DNA of 64,000 nt from Plasmopara viticola (taxonomy: Eukaryota > Oomycota > Peronosporomycetes > Peronosporales > Peronosporaceae): contig MBPM02000065.1 in assembly GCA_001695595.3 (NCBI GenBank), positions 186,001 through 250,000 of the forward strand. Reading direction: 5' to 3'. The notes below the pieces were generated by a model that worked only from the letters and a program-made list of their open reading frames with translations, did not search any database and was not told the DNA's origin. Below are positions 1-12,697 of this stretch, in pieces; positions within the stretch are counted from its first letter, which is position 1; each line of letters starts with the position of its first letter. A program made the translations under genes and the position numbers.

Positions 1-2766
1 ACCTTCCAGCGAGCTTTGAGCTCCTCGGGGCTCACGCCTACTTACCTCCAAGCAAGGAACGCTCGGCTTCGTAAATAAGGTCATAAGCTTGGCACCATCG
101 CTGAGGTATCACTCCTCGAACAAGTCAAGACGAACGTGCTCAAGGATTTGTGTAAGAGGGCTCTCCCCGCACCAAGCTTTTTTAATGTACACAGTGATGG
201 TGAAAGAAAAAACTAAAAATGCTCATCAAAAGAAGCCCAGTCATAAGTAGGCCCGCTCGTTCGGAAAACCGTGGAATGCAGTCTTACGTCCAATTGAATG
301 GCGTCCATATATTTCTATTCAAGTTGTCGATAAAGCGGACCTTTGCCTCGTTACAGAGCGTCAAAGGGCCGCTTAAAAAGCCACGCACTCAAAGTCGGAA
401 AAAAAAATCTGGTCATCATTTAGCTTAAATTGGGAGAGACTGCCTCGCTATTTTATCACTTGAACGTCTATGGTGACGAAGAGACATTTTGAGCTCTGAC
501 GTGCCTGTTTTTGATTAAGGACTGTGGTCAACCAAAACAGACTGGTTGCCTTGAGAGCGTGCAACAAAGGAGCGTTAGGCTCAGCTCGAAAGCATAATGA
601 GACACATCTGAATGTCCAACATTGAAAATGACCTGGTTGTGAAGCTAAGAATTTCGATGGCACAGAGTCAATTGTCGTCATTGACTCAGATTTAACTCCT
701 ACTCATGCCGGCATTAGAGAAAAATGAGCCCCGGATCACTTAAAAGGAAACATTTGGTACTCAATAAACTGCAGCTGTTCTTTGGTGAGTCATGTCCACA
801 GCTTAAGGCTTCTCCAAAAGGAAAGGAAAACTGTGTTGGTATATGCCCGAGATAAATATAAGAGACTTTAGAAACTAAGATCATCATGCAGGCAAGCGTG
901 AAGACGCGTCGGGTAATCAAGATAGCTAAAGCGCTAAAAATAGCGCTTGAAAGTAGGTAGCATAGTTCCACCCACGGAAAAAAATGTGCGCCCAACCGCG
1001 GGATACAAAAATTTGCTAACGGGTAAGATAAGTCACAGCACTGGTCCACAGATGGGTGTACCAATTACAAATGGAAAATTCTCCCGAGCATGTATCACAA
1101 GTCCTTGCGGAAAAATGATTGTAAAATGTCCAGACGTGCATGAACTAGATTGGGTAACAAAGTTCTGCATGGAGAGAATGAGGAGTGAGATTAATCATCT
1201 ATGGATGTCACGGACCACCTTAACATTAGTAAAACGATCTTTCCACAGCGAAAACTGATGGCTCAACTGATTATTGTTGTGTCGTGGCAAGTTTACTCTA
1301 ATTAAAAAGCACCAAAGAAGTCGACGTCACTAAGTTTTTGTCAAAACTAAAACCGGCAATGTTCCAGAGTTGATCGTTTCGCAGATAAAGACCTCGTTTG
1401 AGGATACGAACATATCCTTCGCTCAACCAAATGTGTATTGCATCAGTCTTATAGACAGTATCAGCTGCGCACTGGTAAGTATCATTAATTGATAATAAGG
1501 ATCCGGTATATCCTTCTTAAGAATATTGTCGATGTGACTCATTGTAAGTAGTTCCTCCGAGTAGAGGAGAAATTGCAAAATTAAGCTTCTGCCAGTCACA
1601 AAGACTGTGTGTTCGGACATTGCCTGCCGACACGGCAGCTGTACGAGCTCATTGATACCAATTGGCAAGGATTGAAGTTGTGCGGAAGTCAATTCCCGCA
1701 TTTGTCACCGACTTTCGCGCTTAAAACCCTAACAAGACCTTGTGCCTAGCTCGTGCTTATAAAAACTTGAACAGCGCAACAGTTCCTGCACAGAAAGATG
1801 TTAAAATAAAGGAATGTTTTTTACGATCACCTTCGAGTGGACGTTGTAGAGTGGACTGTATTATAAGAATTCGCTACAAAAGCTGAGGAAATCGGATATT
1901 CCTTACAATGGTAAGTACACCTAGTGTCATGCTATGAAAGCAGGAGTTGATGACATAAAAGCTTTGGAGCACCCCAACCATCTGGACACGCACTAATTTA
2001 GACCATTACGGGCTATTTCCCGAACATGCTTTGTCGAATAATTTGTTCCGGAAGAGATCAGTCGTTTTTGGAGGTTACTTATGGCAACCTTTTGAGGTCA
2101 AAGGAATCATTAGGCATTTCACTAGCACCGACAAATGTGTCTGTGCGGCAGATGAGTTGAACTCCTCGAACGAGTAAACATTTACGAAAAAAGATCATTG
2201 ACTGCTTCGTAATTAGTCAATTGTCCGATCAGTCTTTAAGAAGTTTAAAATCTTTTTGGCTTGGCCTGCGTCACATTTTAAAAAATAGAGGGTAAATCGA
2301 ATGAGCCTCAAGTATAGTGCTACGTATGTGGGTCTCGCAAAGTCTTTGTTTGATTCCCAAAAAGACGATGTTAGGTGTAGTACGCCAGAATGCTTCTTAT
2401 CGCTCCAAAAAAGTTTTTCAGCAGCAATTGCTCTGGCTTTGTGTGATGATACAAATGCGGTGAACGGCGCTTGAGATGATACAACTCTGCCACCGATTGC
2501 GCAGTACTGCAATTCAATTAGGATAGACATGAAAAAGCTATCTCGTTCTAGTCCAAACAGCTTAGCGCCGCTAAACGGGAAAACTCCAATCGCGAGAATG
2601 TGTTGCATGCCAAGAAGTACGCATTGGCTTAATTCTAATTGTACCTTTTTAGTCTGTTAAAGATAGATGTACGGCGATACATACGCCCCACTTGACCAAA
2701 TGTTTGGCAAATTGGCTGTCATCTTCGCAGAATTAATCTTTACTTTGACATAAGCCTGGTAAGTAA
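1..2766. other. gene-poor stretch, left edge
   Basis: No gene can be supported here. The open frames are short (up to 131 codons, at 2213-2608 minus), carry no recognisable domain, and have no partner exons that join in phase. The sequence is AT-rich and looks like old, mutated intergenic or transposon-derived DNA. Confidence 0.5.
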
Positions 2767-2822
2767 AATACGCTTGGAAGCGCTCTTTGCGTAGAATACG
2801 CTTGGATGCACTCTTTGCGCAG
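2767..2822. repeat. 28-bp tandem duplication (2 copies)
   Basis: Two head-to-tail 28-base units, 2767-2794 and 2795-2822, differ at only three positions. The unit begins AATACGCTTGGA and contains CTCTTTGCG. It lies just beside a gypsy integrase scrap and probably arose by local duplication in that decayed element. Confidence 0.8.
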
Positions 2823-2872
2823 ACTAAGTCCGATTGACGAACGACCTTCAGCAAGCCGAAGACAGAGTCGAA

Positions 2873-2987
2873 ACGTATGGACTTCTAACAGGCCTGCGCT
2901 TTTAATAGGCTCGATTAAGAAGCCGACGTATACCCCGCGGAATTTAAACTTCTGACAAGTGTCGCAGGTCCTAACATACGTGATCAT
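2873..2987 (-). pseudogene. Ty3/gypsy integrase zinc-finger fragment
   Basis: The minus-strand frame reads YVRTCDTCQKFKF and then, about 15 residues later, SAGLLEV. That is the classic pattern of the second half of a retroviral/Ty3 integrase H2C2 zinc finger (YVxxCxxCQxxK followed by GLLxPL). Only about 40 codons can be read before similarity fades, and the catalytic core is not visible in the same frame. I read this as a small relic of a long-dead Ty3/gypsy element. Family assignment rests on motif recognition only. Confidence 0.5.
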
Positions 2988-4349
2988 CAGTATACATTAG
3001 GACAATAAAACATATTTCTACGTTTAAATATGACCGCTTACTACAGCATCGTGTGCTTTCAGGAGCAATTTGGTCCAAGTCCTTAGTCGTTTGGCACAAA
3101 GACTGATTGGCGTCGGTCGGTTCGTGTGAAGCAGGCTGTCTCCCCGCACACAGCGGTGCGTTCGCGATCGCTTTCAAGAATTCGAAGCTCTTGACTTCGG
3201 CGTCTTTGCTTGCGAAGAATAATCGCACTAAAAAGTCTCATATGCTGATTAATTCTCGGTTTGTATGCCCAACTGACATCTTGAACATAATAATATCCGT
3301 GTCTCACCTAAGCGAGATAGTCCTGTTTCTGCAAATGTGACTAGTTTAGAAACCGCAAGCCTATTTCTGGATGCGGTATTTGAATACCATGGCACGATAG
3401 AAAGGAAAGAGGACCCGAAGATAGCTACGTTCGGCAAACGTTGTACCAGCTATGACAAATTCGCTTGCTGGTATTTACAGCGGGCAGATGAATATTTTTA
3501 AAAAGAAAAACACTCTCCAAAAATGATGTCATCTTCTCGGATTGGCTCCAAAGGCAGCGTATACTGCGTCTTGCTATTCACGGCCGCAAAACCTTCAAGA
3601 AATTCAAGCAGCTTGCCCTTAAAAAGGAGTACTCGCTGTCGACAGCGATGAGCGAAAAAATTGCTTGCCGACCAATCTTTTGTTTAGGCTCGTACATTCT
3701 TGACATAGGCTAAGTTTATGACAAGTTGATAGCAGTGCGTGGTCCGATCAGCTATTGCACTCCCGTGTACCACCACATGAAGCATCACACTTTCGAGTGT
3801 TATTGTTGATAAACAAGCATTGGCCGTCACACTTACTTCTTGAAAGAATGCTTAATAGATAACGATGTGCTTGATCCCTGTCAATATCCCGTCTTAAGTA
3901 TTGCCTTGCACATATGCGTGTAGCTGACAGCGTCCTAAAGTCTGTCATTGCTCCAGCGAGGTTTATTACCGCCATTTATCCTTGTGATTTCTGCCATTTG
4001 TCTCTAGATGCGGCCAACCTAATCGCAGCGCGTGGCTTGCTCCCTGCAGCATGTTTCAGAAGTTCTTTTGTACAAGGCATGTCCAGCTTGACGTATAGTG
4101 CAAAATGAACAGGCAACTTAAGTGTCATGCTTGACAAGTAGCACTCTGTAAAAACCACCTGACTAATGCACAAGTTGTAAAGCACCTGCGCGTCGGTGCT
4201 ACACCCGCATAGCCGACCGCCACTATTTTAACACAGATTTGGAGCAACTGCTATGTAAGCTATAATTGTATCGACAAGGATTTAAACACTCGCCCAAAAG
4301 TTGAAGTCTGTAATCACTGAATCTCGACGCATTTTTTGTAGTAGCGTTA
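2988..4349. other. gene-poor stretch
   Basis: No supportable gene. Overlapping short frames on both strands near 3.1-3.3 kb show no recognisable domain. Probably further decayed repeat DNA continuing from the integrase scrap to the left. Confidence 0.4.
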
Positions 4350-4456
4350 CTGTCACTACATCTGTGGTGCGATTGTAATATAATGAATATCCATTAATTC
4401 ACTACATAGTAAAATATATTGAATAAATGGATATCGCACCACAAATGTAGTGACAG
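4350..4456. repeat. 107-bp foldback repeat (MITE-like)
   Basis: The left arm 4350-4373 (begins CTGTCACTACATC) and right arm 4433-4456 (ends GTAGTGACAG) are inverted copies over 24 bases with one mismatch. Inside them a second inverted pair, ATATCCATT and AATGGATAT, continues the foldback around an AT-rich centre. The whole would form a long hairpin. This is the structure of a tiny foldback or MITE-type element, or of two terminal inverted repeats brought together by loss of the interior. No clear target duplication is visible. Confidence 0.75.
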
Positions 4457-6344
4457 AGCACGTCTTCGGATCAGTGATATTCACGTACAGTCTGAGCGTG
4501 CTAAACGTGACGCACCATATTTTGAGGAATCAGAGCTAAGCTTTGATACAGTTCAGCTTCATCTTACGTCCAGACTGTCAACCTCCGCTGACGCTCGTCC
4601 AGTGCGCATTTATAATCTTGCCCTTAATGCCAGAAAATGAGGTGGCGCTGCTAGCAGTGTCAACCATTTTTATTGCACCGCCTCTAGCCTGGCTGACACT
4701 ATTGCATGCTTGCATGAGCTAGATCATACATCAAAGCTGTCGCTAAACACTTGAAGAATGTAAAGCAACAAAAACCTCCGCGATCATTGGCAAGCGCAAA
4801 GCGCGACATCTCTAAGTCGATTGCGCATTTAATATGCTCGTCTTCCTCGTGCTTTAGCTGTGGAACGTTGCTCTGCTCGATCTGCATTGTACTTACCTCT
4901 GCAAAAGATTGCATCGAATAGAGTGCCTGGAAGGTCTGAACACTCGGCTTATCTCACAAAATAGAATGATTCGAGTTGCTGTTGTTTATGTTATCAACGT
5001 CTTCGCAGCCTCGTAAAAATTTACGTTTGCCCGGTGGATCGTGCAACGGTTAACATGATTTTTGACGTTTAATTCTCGCAAATTATGACCAAAGTTTCGT
5101 TTTATGATTTGAAAGCCGTTTTCATAAAGTACAAGCTACGAAACGGCCAGGCGAGTGCTCAGGTACGCAACGATATGTATATACGCAACAGTGGATACAG
5201 CAATGATGTTCACAACAACACTGTTTGCCGACAATGCAGGTATGTTGATGGCTTTCTGTGCTGGCATACACAGAAGACATCGACGGTACCGGTAACATTT
5301 GAGGAATTTGATGTGTTTTGGTGCGGCTATGAGTGGTAGCTTTCGTAGCTCCCAAACCGCAAAGTATTGACGATACCTTATGGAAGATATGCAACGAATA
5401 CAGGAATACGCCGATCTATCGACAAAGCGTGACTTTAGATCATCTCACAAAGTAAGTCGATACAAAAGCTACTTTGTGTATATGTATCCATTCTAATGAA
5501 TAAGGGAGCCGCTAAACAGCCTTCCCCTCTTAAATGCTGTACCAATGGATTTAATAGACAGGCTGTAAATTTGTCATTAAGCTTAGATAGCAGGTCCCAA
5601 TCTTAGCCTAAATGCATAAAACACATTCCCTCACAGGTGATTTAACCTTGACAGCGGCGCTTTTTCTACTGCCTTTAGTTGTCGACTTCGAGCGCTGCAT
5701 AGCCGATGGCTCGCCGTTTTCCTGCACCCTCTGCTAAATGTTGTGGCAAATTTTGTTTGCCTTCCCAGGTACGCTGTGCCACAAAACAGACTCAATACTC
5801 AGCGCACTCAACCGCAGTTTGAGGTCGTTGAGGCGTCCCTTCGATCACAAAGACGATGCGGAAAGTGTGCGTAGACTGGACACAACAGAAGACGATGCAA
5901 TGAGCCTATTGATATCAACATTAATGACGATGCGGCTCACACGGCCAATGCAGAGATCAACATCGATGCTCTGTGTATCGTCGATGGCCGAGGACAATGT
6001 GCTTGGTCTCCTCGAACTTAATTAAATTGCTCGTTCATGCCATTCCAAATATTGCAAACCTGCTTCTTAGAATAATGACCTTCCGTCGCGATTGTTATCA
6101 AATTATCAGCTTCCATACATGCAAAATCTTAAGCTTATTTGCATTGCGAGTATTCTACAGAACATTTGAATCCAATGGTGTTCGCTCCAGCCAATCATAA
6201 ATCATTCTTGTAGCTAAAGGGTACAGCATTAAGAAGGGGGGCTCCACATGGATAAACATTAAGTGCGCTTTTAATCAACTTACTTTTGATAATAATTTTG
6301 AGCTCTGCTATATACACTTTGACAACTTCTTCTCATGTGATCCT
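4457..6344. other. gene-poor stretch, possibly decayed transposon body
   Basis: No intact gene. A plus-strand frame at 5738-6025 and an adjacent one to 6200 could belong to the body of the MULE relic whose C-terminal end lies just downstream, but I see no diagnostic motif, so this is only positional inference. Confidence 0.3.
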
Positions 6345-6830
6345 GCTCAATCCTGCTGTCATCCGTGCTCGTGGTCTGCCTGCTGGCTTGTCCAGCATCA
6401 ATTACAGAGGGATCTTTCGCAATTTGATCATGTTCAAGCATTTTCAGGGCCTTGATCGCCTGCGAGAAAGATGCAGAAATTGCAAACAGATTGGCCACAA
6501 TGTGCGTAGTTGCCGCAACACATCGGCAAAATTGGCATCGCCATCGGCACATCCATCATCAGCAGCACCAGTAGTCCTTAATATAGGTGCTTTCGGTGCT
6601 GCTGATGAGCGAAAGTAGCCAATTGATACACGAATTGTGTCTATGACGGTGCCGACATGGGGTAGATGTACTTGCGAGGCCCCCCTGTAGCTATCAAATA
6701 CAACATTGCGTGCGCATACGAGTGTGGCAATTCCTCATGACCGTTGCGCCTCAAATTTTGGACGTACTGCGGTAGTGAAAAAGTGTCAATGTCAATGTCG
6801 ATGTCAACGTCGGGTGTTATGAGGTGTTTC
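6345..6830 (+). pseudogene. decayed MULE-like transposase C-terminus, copy 1
   Basis: The frame contains NPAVIRARGLPAG (a degenerate basic 'RGRP' segment), then RCRNCKQIGHNVRSCRN, a textbook CCHC zinc knuckle (C-x2-C-x4-H-x4-C). After a stop and frame change, 6788-6840 reads as alternating Val-Asn/Val-Asp followed by GCYE. The order basic segment, zinc knuckle, acidic tail is what is seen at the C-end of SWIM/MULE-type transposases. A related relic at 44.5 kb has the same NPAV and GCYE words and a similar V-N/V-D tail. In-frame stops and missing catalytic regions mark it as a pseudogene. Superfamily is inferred. Confidence 0.5.
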
Positions 6831-7128
6831 GAACGATGCTTCGTAGGTCGTCACACATGTGGTATAGGTTTCTCACACAAATTCATAACTTAATTGTGAC
6901 GTTTATTATTCTCATGCGGAAGTTGTCGAGGGTGAGCGCTCGTTAGCAATCCCGGGCCCTCGAAAAGAGCACCCTAAGTTATAACCTTTCCGTTCCTCCA
7001 TTAAAAATGTGTGATAAATAACAATGTTGCTGAACACATTTCGTACTTAGTTCGATTCGTGGCCGACGCTTTTTTTTGCTCACACCTGTAGAAACAATTT
7101 TGTCGTCCCCTCTTCACGAAGACACGCC

Positions 7129-10100
7129 ATGTTTCTCCAGTGGATCTCCAAGTGCGAGCTCGCACCAGTCTCCACCGACTCTCACGTGCTTAAGGTTCAT
7201 TTTTTTTACATGATGCTGTACAAAGTCTTCTCTTCATCAAACTGATTATTTTCATTCTAGAAATTCTCAGACAAATGTCAGCGCGGCATGTGTTCGATGG
7301 TCGTAGGTTTCCTTACGGAAGAGAATGTGAATCTTGAGACAGTTCTTCCCAGTGACAATCACATTCGATGGGCCATGGAAGTGCTTGGTCACTCTTTCGC
7401 GCTGCCCATGGAGGACTCGGAGGTCATTGCAGGCTCGCTGGGCATCTATCAGCGTTGGCTTGGGGTCGACGCTGAGACTCTGGCTGCCAAAGGCAATAAG
7501 GGCAGTAAGGACCATAGACCGCCTTGCATGCAAAAAGTTGAGCAGACCTTTATTCAGGACATGCTGGGCCAGATGACATTGCTCTTTGAAGAGCGTTCTA
7601 GTAATGGTAGTCCAAGTGGAAGCATCGAGAGCAACTTGATCACACATGTGGGCTTGTGCACCAAGTGAGGACTTTGTGGCCATGTTTTAATTGTGATACA
7701 CTGTGATGGCAACTTATGGTTTGTGTGTACTTGTGACCAACTGACAGAGTTTTGGACACATTTGATGTACTCGTGAAACAGCGCGGAGCCCAACTGTCAA
7801 ATGCGACGTGGGATCGATTGATTCGCTTACTTCTTGGCGCAGCGGACGGATTGCTTCATAATCTACGCAATCAATTAGGTCATCAAGTCTGTGGCCAGCT
7901 TGTGAGAATTTTGTTGGAGATATATCTACGATCGTTACCTCAGTGCGGACCTCGGGGCGAGTTGTGGAGTTTGTTGCAAAAGTTTTGTCGACGGTGGATT
8001 CACCGTCCGTTAGTTATCGAGCAATGGAATGCCGTCACACTCGGGCTTACGCGGAACCTTATGAAACAAATTTACGATCGAAACGCATCGAAAGAGATTG
8101 AAGTGATTTGGGCCGATAATCAACAGCCGACTAAAATTGAATTGGAGGGTCCCATGCTTGCCTACGCTTGGTACCGCCTGCTTCGCGTGATCGGCCACCC
8201 TTCTGCGATTTTCGACCCTGACGTATATCTTGCTGCTGTAAAAGGAGTGAGTCGACTTGCTGATGAGTTTGCACGCGTGGAGAAAGTGCCGTGCGTACAG
8301 TGGGAACACGTGCTGGGTGCGCTAAATCAAGTACCGAATCGCAGCAATTCAGTGTTTAAAGGAGTTCAAAACGAGGATGCCGACGCGGCCAAAGACCTGT
8401 CAACAGCTACGCAATCGAAAACTAATGAGAAACCACGAGCGCCACCTGATGTTAATACTATACTTCGCCTGCTAGGCCCTTGGTTATTTGACGCGTGCTT
8501 AACGCGTAAGCCTCGCTTCGCCGCAGGTCGTAGCGAGGCCCTTCGTTGCCTTGGAAAGCTCTTGTGTCATTATTCGTGTGGCCGCTCCAAACGTGTGCAT
8601 TGGGCCTATAGTGTACGCAGCATTATGGCTTTGCAAAATGCGCTGCTGGATGATGACGAGCGGATCGCTGCTTCCGCTGTGTACAATTGGTCTAAAGTAT
8701 TTACTTTGTACGGTTCCCACACGCTTCGTGGTGCAGGTGTTGTTGCAGGGCCATTCCACAAGGCGATTGAACGGGTGTTTCGCGCTGCAGACCGTAAAGA
8801 TTCATCATCGTCTTCGATGTCAAAAGCAGATGGGCGGCGTGGGGGAGATACGTTCTTTATTCATGATGATCAACATATAGGCGGCATTCCAATTGTGCTG
8901 CTTCGTCGAGCAAGTATCGAGGCCTGCAGCTCACTTCTTACAATTCATGCTCATGTCCCACGTAATTTGATCAAGGAAGCGGAAAAAGAGATTGTGGCAC
9001 CCGCGATGATTGACATTCCAGGATTATATTCCAGCTTGCCAAAATACACCAACTCAAACGTAGTTGCTCTTCTTATGACTGCGATCAAAACCGAGGCAGA
9101 CCCTACCAATCAGCAGATGATGATGTGGATCTTGACAGTAGCCATCCAGCAAGAGGCTGCTTTTTGGACCAACGGCTTGGCTTCCAGCCGTAACTCGCAA
9201 GTACCTTTCACAATCTTGCTAATATGTTCGATAATCGGCAAGTCGCACAAGTACAAACCACCGGTGCTTTTTACAGCATTTGAATGCCTGCGCCACTTGT
9301 CTCTAGTTTGCGACGAAGTCTTTTTCCACCATGCAAACTCTGTTGTCCATTTGTTAAATGCTTGCTGTGATTTCATTAGCAACAGCGCGCCAGTGTTGCG
9401 CTCGAGGTCGGCACCATTTTACCTGGATAGCCTCATGGCAGCAGCTTACCACTGCATTATCGAGTGGATCGTAGCTGCGCCACTATTGCTGAATAAGCAA
9501 CAGGTGATTGCCAAAATCATCGCAACTATCGTGGATGGCAATGAGCGATTCCAATCATTATTGCCTGATACCACGAATGTGGCTGTGCGCGAGGCTGCTC
9601 AGAAGCTAGTAAACATGCTCATGAAGCATCATGTTTCGCCTACTGGCAATGGTGGCTCAATCAATTCTCATTCGTTGGAGCTTACTGAAAAGGTAAAGTC
9701 AATTAAAAAATTTACCTATACGATGTCGGTGCGGTTAATATTCTAACATGTTCTTGCCATCTTGTTAAAGTCCGTGCTTACCCAGTTTTGTACAGTTAAA
9801 GACCTGACCGACATCTATCGCCATTGCCGTTTTTTTTCAGTGAACAAAAATTCAATTTTGACGGTCATTGAAAAACCGGCGAAGGCCACACACTCAGGCG
9901 AAGCGATCTTGATTATGCGGGACTCGACAGGCCGTTATGTCTGGCGCTCCAAACATCGGCACCGCGATGGGCCACGACCCAAAAGTATTTCTGACTTTGA
10001 TAACTTTTCAGAAAGTTCTAGTGCGCACGATATCAAAAATAATGATTTTGACTCCGATGCCAATACTCACGTTGACAGCGACATTGACGAAGACAATGAA

Positions 10101-11438
10101 AGCGATGAGGAGGCAGTGATGGGAGATCCGTTGCTAACGGCGATACGCGAAACTCATGCGAAGAATCCGATGACAAGTTGGCGTTCGTCACTCCCTGGAG
10201 GAGGGGAAACAAATTCTAACCCATCCAAGGTTTTGTCTGGTGAAGGCAACACAGGTATGAGTGTCATTGAGCGAAAAGCACAGGCTAATCGCGACGATGC
10301 CCGTGGCAGTCGGGACGCGGTCTTTATGAGTCTGCTTTTGTCGCAAAGTCAAGAAGACAAGCTCGCTTCCCTACCAAAGGGCTTGTCATTTGGTAACAAT
10401 TGCGTCAAGCCGATGCCACCGAAAAAGGACTCTGCACTGCAAACATGGGAAACTTCTCGGAGAATGATGAGCGAGTTGGGCTTTTTGTCTGTGCGCAACT
10501 GGGGTAATGTATTTGCGATGGATGCAGCTGTGGCGACCGACTTCCTGCGTGATCTGGAGACACTTGACAAACTGCCAGACCGCGAAACATTTGATATTTC
10601 TGTCGCGTACGTATTCACCGGCACCTCTAGAGGCGGCTACGACCAGATTGATTTGGCGACCTCAACATATGCGCGCGCTGGCTACGTCGAGCTTTCTAAG
10701 GACTACGAACTCTTTCTTTCGTCACTCGGCGAGCATGATGGTAACGATCGGACTGGAAATTCGGGATTTGATGCCAGTGTCGTCAAGGGCCGGATGCTTT
10801 ACTATTCACACTACAGCCACGAGGCTTGCATCTATGTGCCTACAATACTGACAGATGAAGAGCCTGACGACAGCGACAGTGACAGTGATGCTGAAGAGAA
10901 GGAGGGATCAAACGCAAGGATGCAATTTCAACACGCTAATGTTCTGATTGTTTGGAATGAGTGCCAACAGACATACCGTCCAGGGAGCGTGTTGTGGGAT
11001 GCCGCATTTAAATTGCCAATGCCGACTTCGGGCGTGGTACTAATCATTGACCCTCTGGGCAACGATCTCTTCTGTGTTCACGTAAGCCATGAATCCTCAC
11101 CATTATTCGCCAAACGCGACATCATCACAAACCAAGAAGACTACGTCGACGAGGCGGACGTTTACACTAGCCGTGTGCTGGGTCCATTGCTAGATGGCAT
11201 GGTTGTCAACGGTGCTTGGCTGGCTCCATTAGTTCGACAAACCGCAATCAATGCCGCAATCCTTTCACGGTCTTTCCATCGCTATCAGCACGAAATTGGT
11301 GCTGTTTCGTCTGCACCTGTAGGTGCAGAAGCAAATCGCAGCAAGGTAATTTCATCGTTTGTAGAAAAGCACATGCGTCCAAAGCTTCCTGGTGAGTTCT
11401 ACGGTGACTTGTTTGCTGACTTAACCGGTGAGAGCTAA
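7129..11438 (+). CDS. RalGAP-alpha-like Rap/Ran-GAP protein
   Basis: Predicted catalytic subunit-like GTPase-activating protein for a Ras-family (Ral/Rheb-type) GTPase. Four exons join in phase: 7129-7194, 7261-7664, 7748-9692 and 9786-11438 (introns of 66, 83 and 93 bp, all GT-AG), giving 1355 residues. The first ~800 residues are helical and match the tuberin/RalGAP-alpha layout. The C-terminal ~250 residues form the Rap/Ran-GAP domain: it begins around residue 1104 (YVELSKDYELF), contains NVLIVWNE near 1190, and ends with LGPLLDGMVVNG and TAINAA, words closely matching the C-end of animal RalGAP-alpha. Acidic Asp/Ser-rich inserts (e.g. near residues 880-910 and 1165-1175) interrupt it. Start chosen because ATG at 7129 opens an exon that splices in phase. 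An annotated RalGAP-beta partner would be expected elsewhere. Confidence 0.85.
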
Positions 11439-11531
11439 CGTAGTAGCTCACCTTGTTGAAAAGAGTGCCGTCAATGCATCTGCTGTCACCTTAGTTTATC
11501 CTTGTTTGGTTTCGTTTGTTATCCTTCTCAA

Positions 11532-11542
11532 ACTCTTGTTTT
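11532..11542. repeat. target-site duplication, left copy (LINE copy 1)
   Basis: ACTCTTGTTTT at 11532-11542 is repeated exactly at 12698-12708, bracketing the LINE-derived insertion. An 11-base flanking direct repeat is the footprint of target-primed retrotransposition. Confidence 0.8.
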
Positions 11543-12697
11543 TTTTCGGTAAAGGATGGGGTGACGCCCTCCTTCCAAGCGCGGGGGCTAAATGCTCGCG
11601 CGCTTCGGGCAGGTGCTCTCGGGCATCTGCAGGTCTCTAACGAGTCTCACCCTCGACGCGACGGTATCCAGCACCAGGCCAAACCCCCTTCCACGCCCTT
11701 AACCGCGCCAACCGCATCCGGATTGGCTCCTTTATGTGAATTCTCTAGGTTCGAAGCGCAAGAAGCACGAAACACTCCCCGAAGATCTCCGGCGCTACCG
11801 CGTCGATATTCTTGGCCTCAGAGAAACCAAGATCTACGATAGAGGTGAGCAACGCATTGATGACTTCCTTCTAACCTTAAAAAAAAAACGAAGCCAAGAC
11901 CGAAGTCACCGAAATCCGCCGCCACTGCAACCCATCGGGCGCCACTCGACACGCCCGATCCCAAGAAGAAACCTGGCGCCACACTAAGAAGCTCGGACCA
12001 CTCCTCGGCGATATTAAAGATCTATCCCGACGCAAGTCCCTGGCCACCCTCGCGCTCCACCGCCTCTGGTCCGTCTGGCTCCGCCCCACGCTCATCTCAC
12101 CCAAGACCCGCATTCGATTGTACAACTCCTAAGTTCTACCGATTCTGCTGTACAACTGCGCCACCTGGACTCTTACCAAGTCAGAGCTCCACGGCCTCGA
12201 GAGTTTCCATCGCCGCCAGCTTCGCTACGCTCTTGGCTATCGCTACCCCCGACACTTTTCGAATGCAAGACTCTACGACCTCTGTGATGAGCGGCCGCTG
12301 AGACTACGACTGACACAAGCTCGCTGGCGCCTGTTTGGTCATGTACTTCGCCGCAATCCCGACATTCCAGCTAACCTCCAGATGCGTGCCTACTTTTTCT
12401 CCATCGCAGCAAAATGGCGCGGACGTCCCCGCACCACGCTCCCCTTAACATCCGACCACAACCTTGTTTCCCGTGGCTCCGGCTCTCGACTCCGGATAGC
12501 ACAAGACCTCGAAGTGGTACGTACCCTTGCACAAGACCGAAAGAAAAGGAAGACCCTCACGACCTCGGTGCTGGATGCACTGCCCGCCGAACGAGACTCG
12601 ACGTATGCGGACACCACTCTATGCCGTGGACTAGCCAGACTGAGCCTAGCACGTGCATAACTTGGCAACGCGATAACGTAATACATTACATTACATT
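11543..12697 (+). mobile_element. internally deleted LINE (non-LTR retrotransposon)
   Basis: A 1155-bp insertion flanked by an 11-bp duplication. After a GC-rich leader (11555-11700), a frame from about 11736 reads DILGLRETK, the N-terminal motif of the LINE apurinic-type endonuclease. After about 50 codons it jumps to the far C-terminal part of the reverse transcriptase ORF: RKSLATLALHRLW, KTRIRLYNS, a stop, then VLPILLYNCATWTLTK, FHRRQLRYALGYRYP and RWRLFGHVLRRNP, the conserved region after the RT thumb. The RT catalytic core is absent, so the copy is dead or non-autonomous. The 3' end is a pentamer tail (ATTAC)n at about 12683-12697. Closely matching 5' and 3' ends occur in a mini-element at 45.1-45.4 kb. 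Confidence 0.88.

Noticed and set aside
2213..2608. 131-codon minus-strand frame
   Set aside because: No domain, no signal peptide, no effector-type RxLR motif, and surrounded by decayed repeat DNA.
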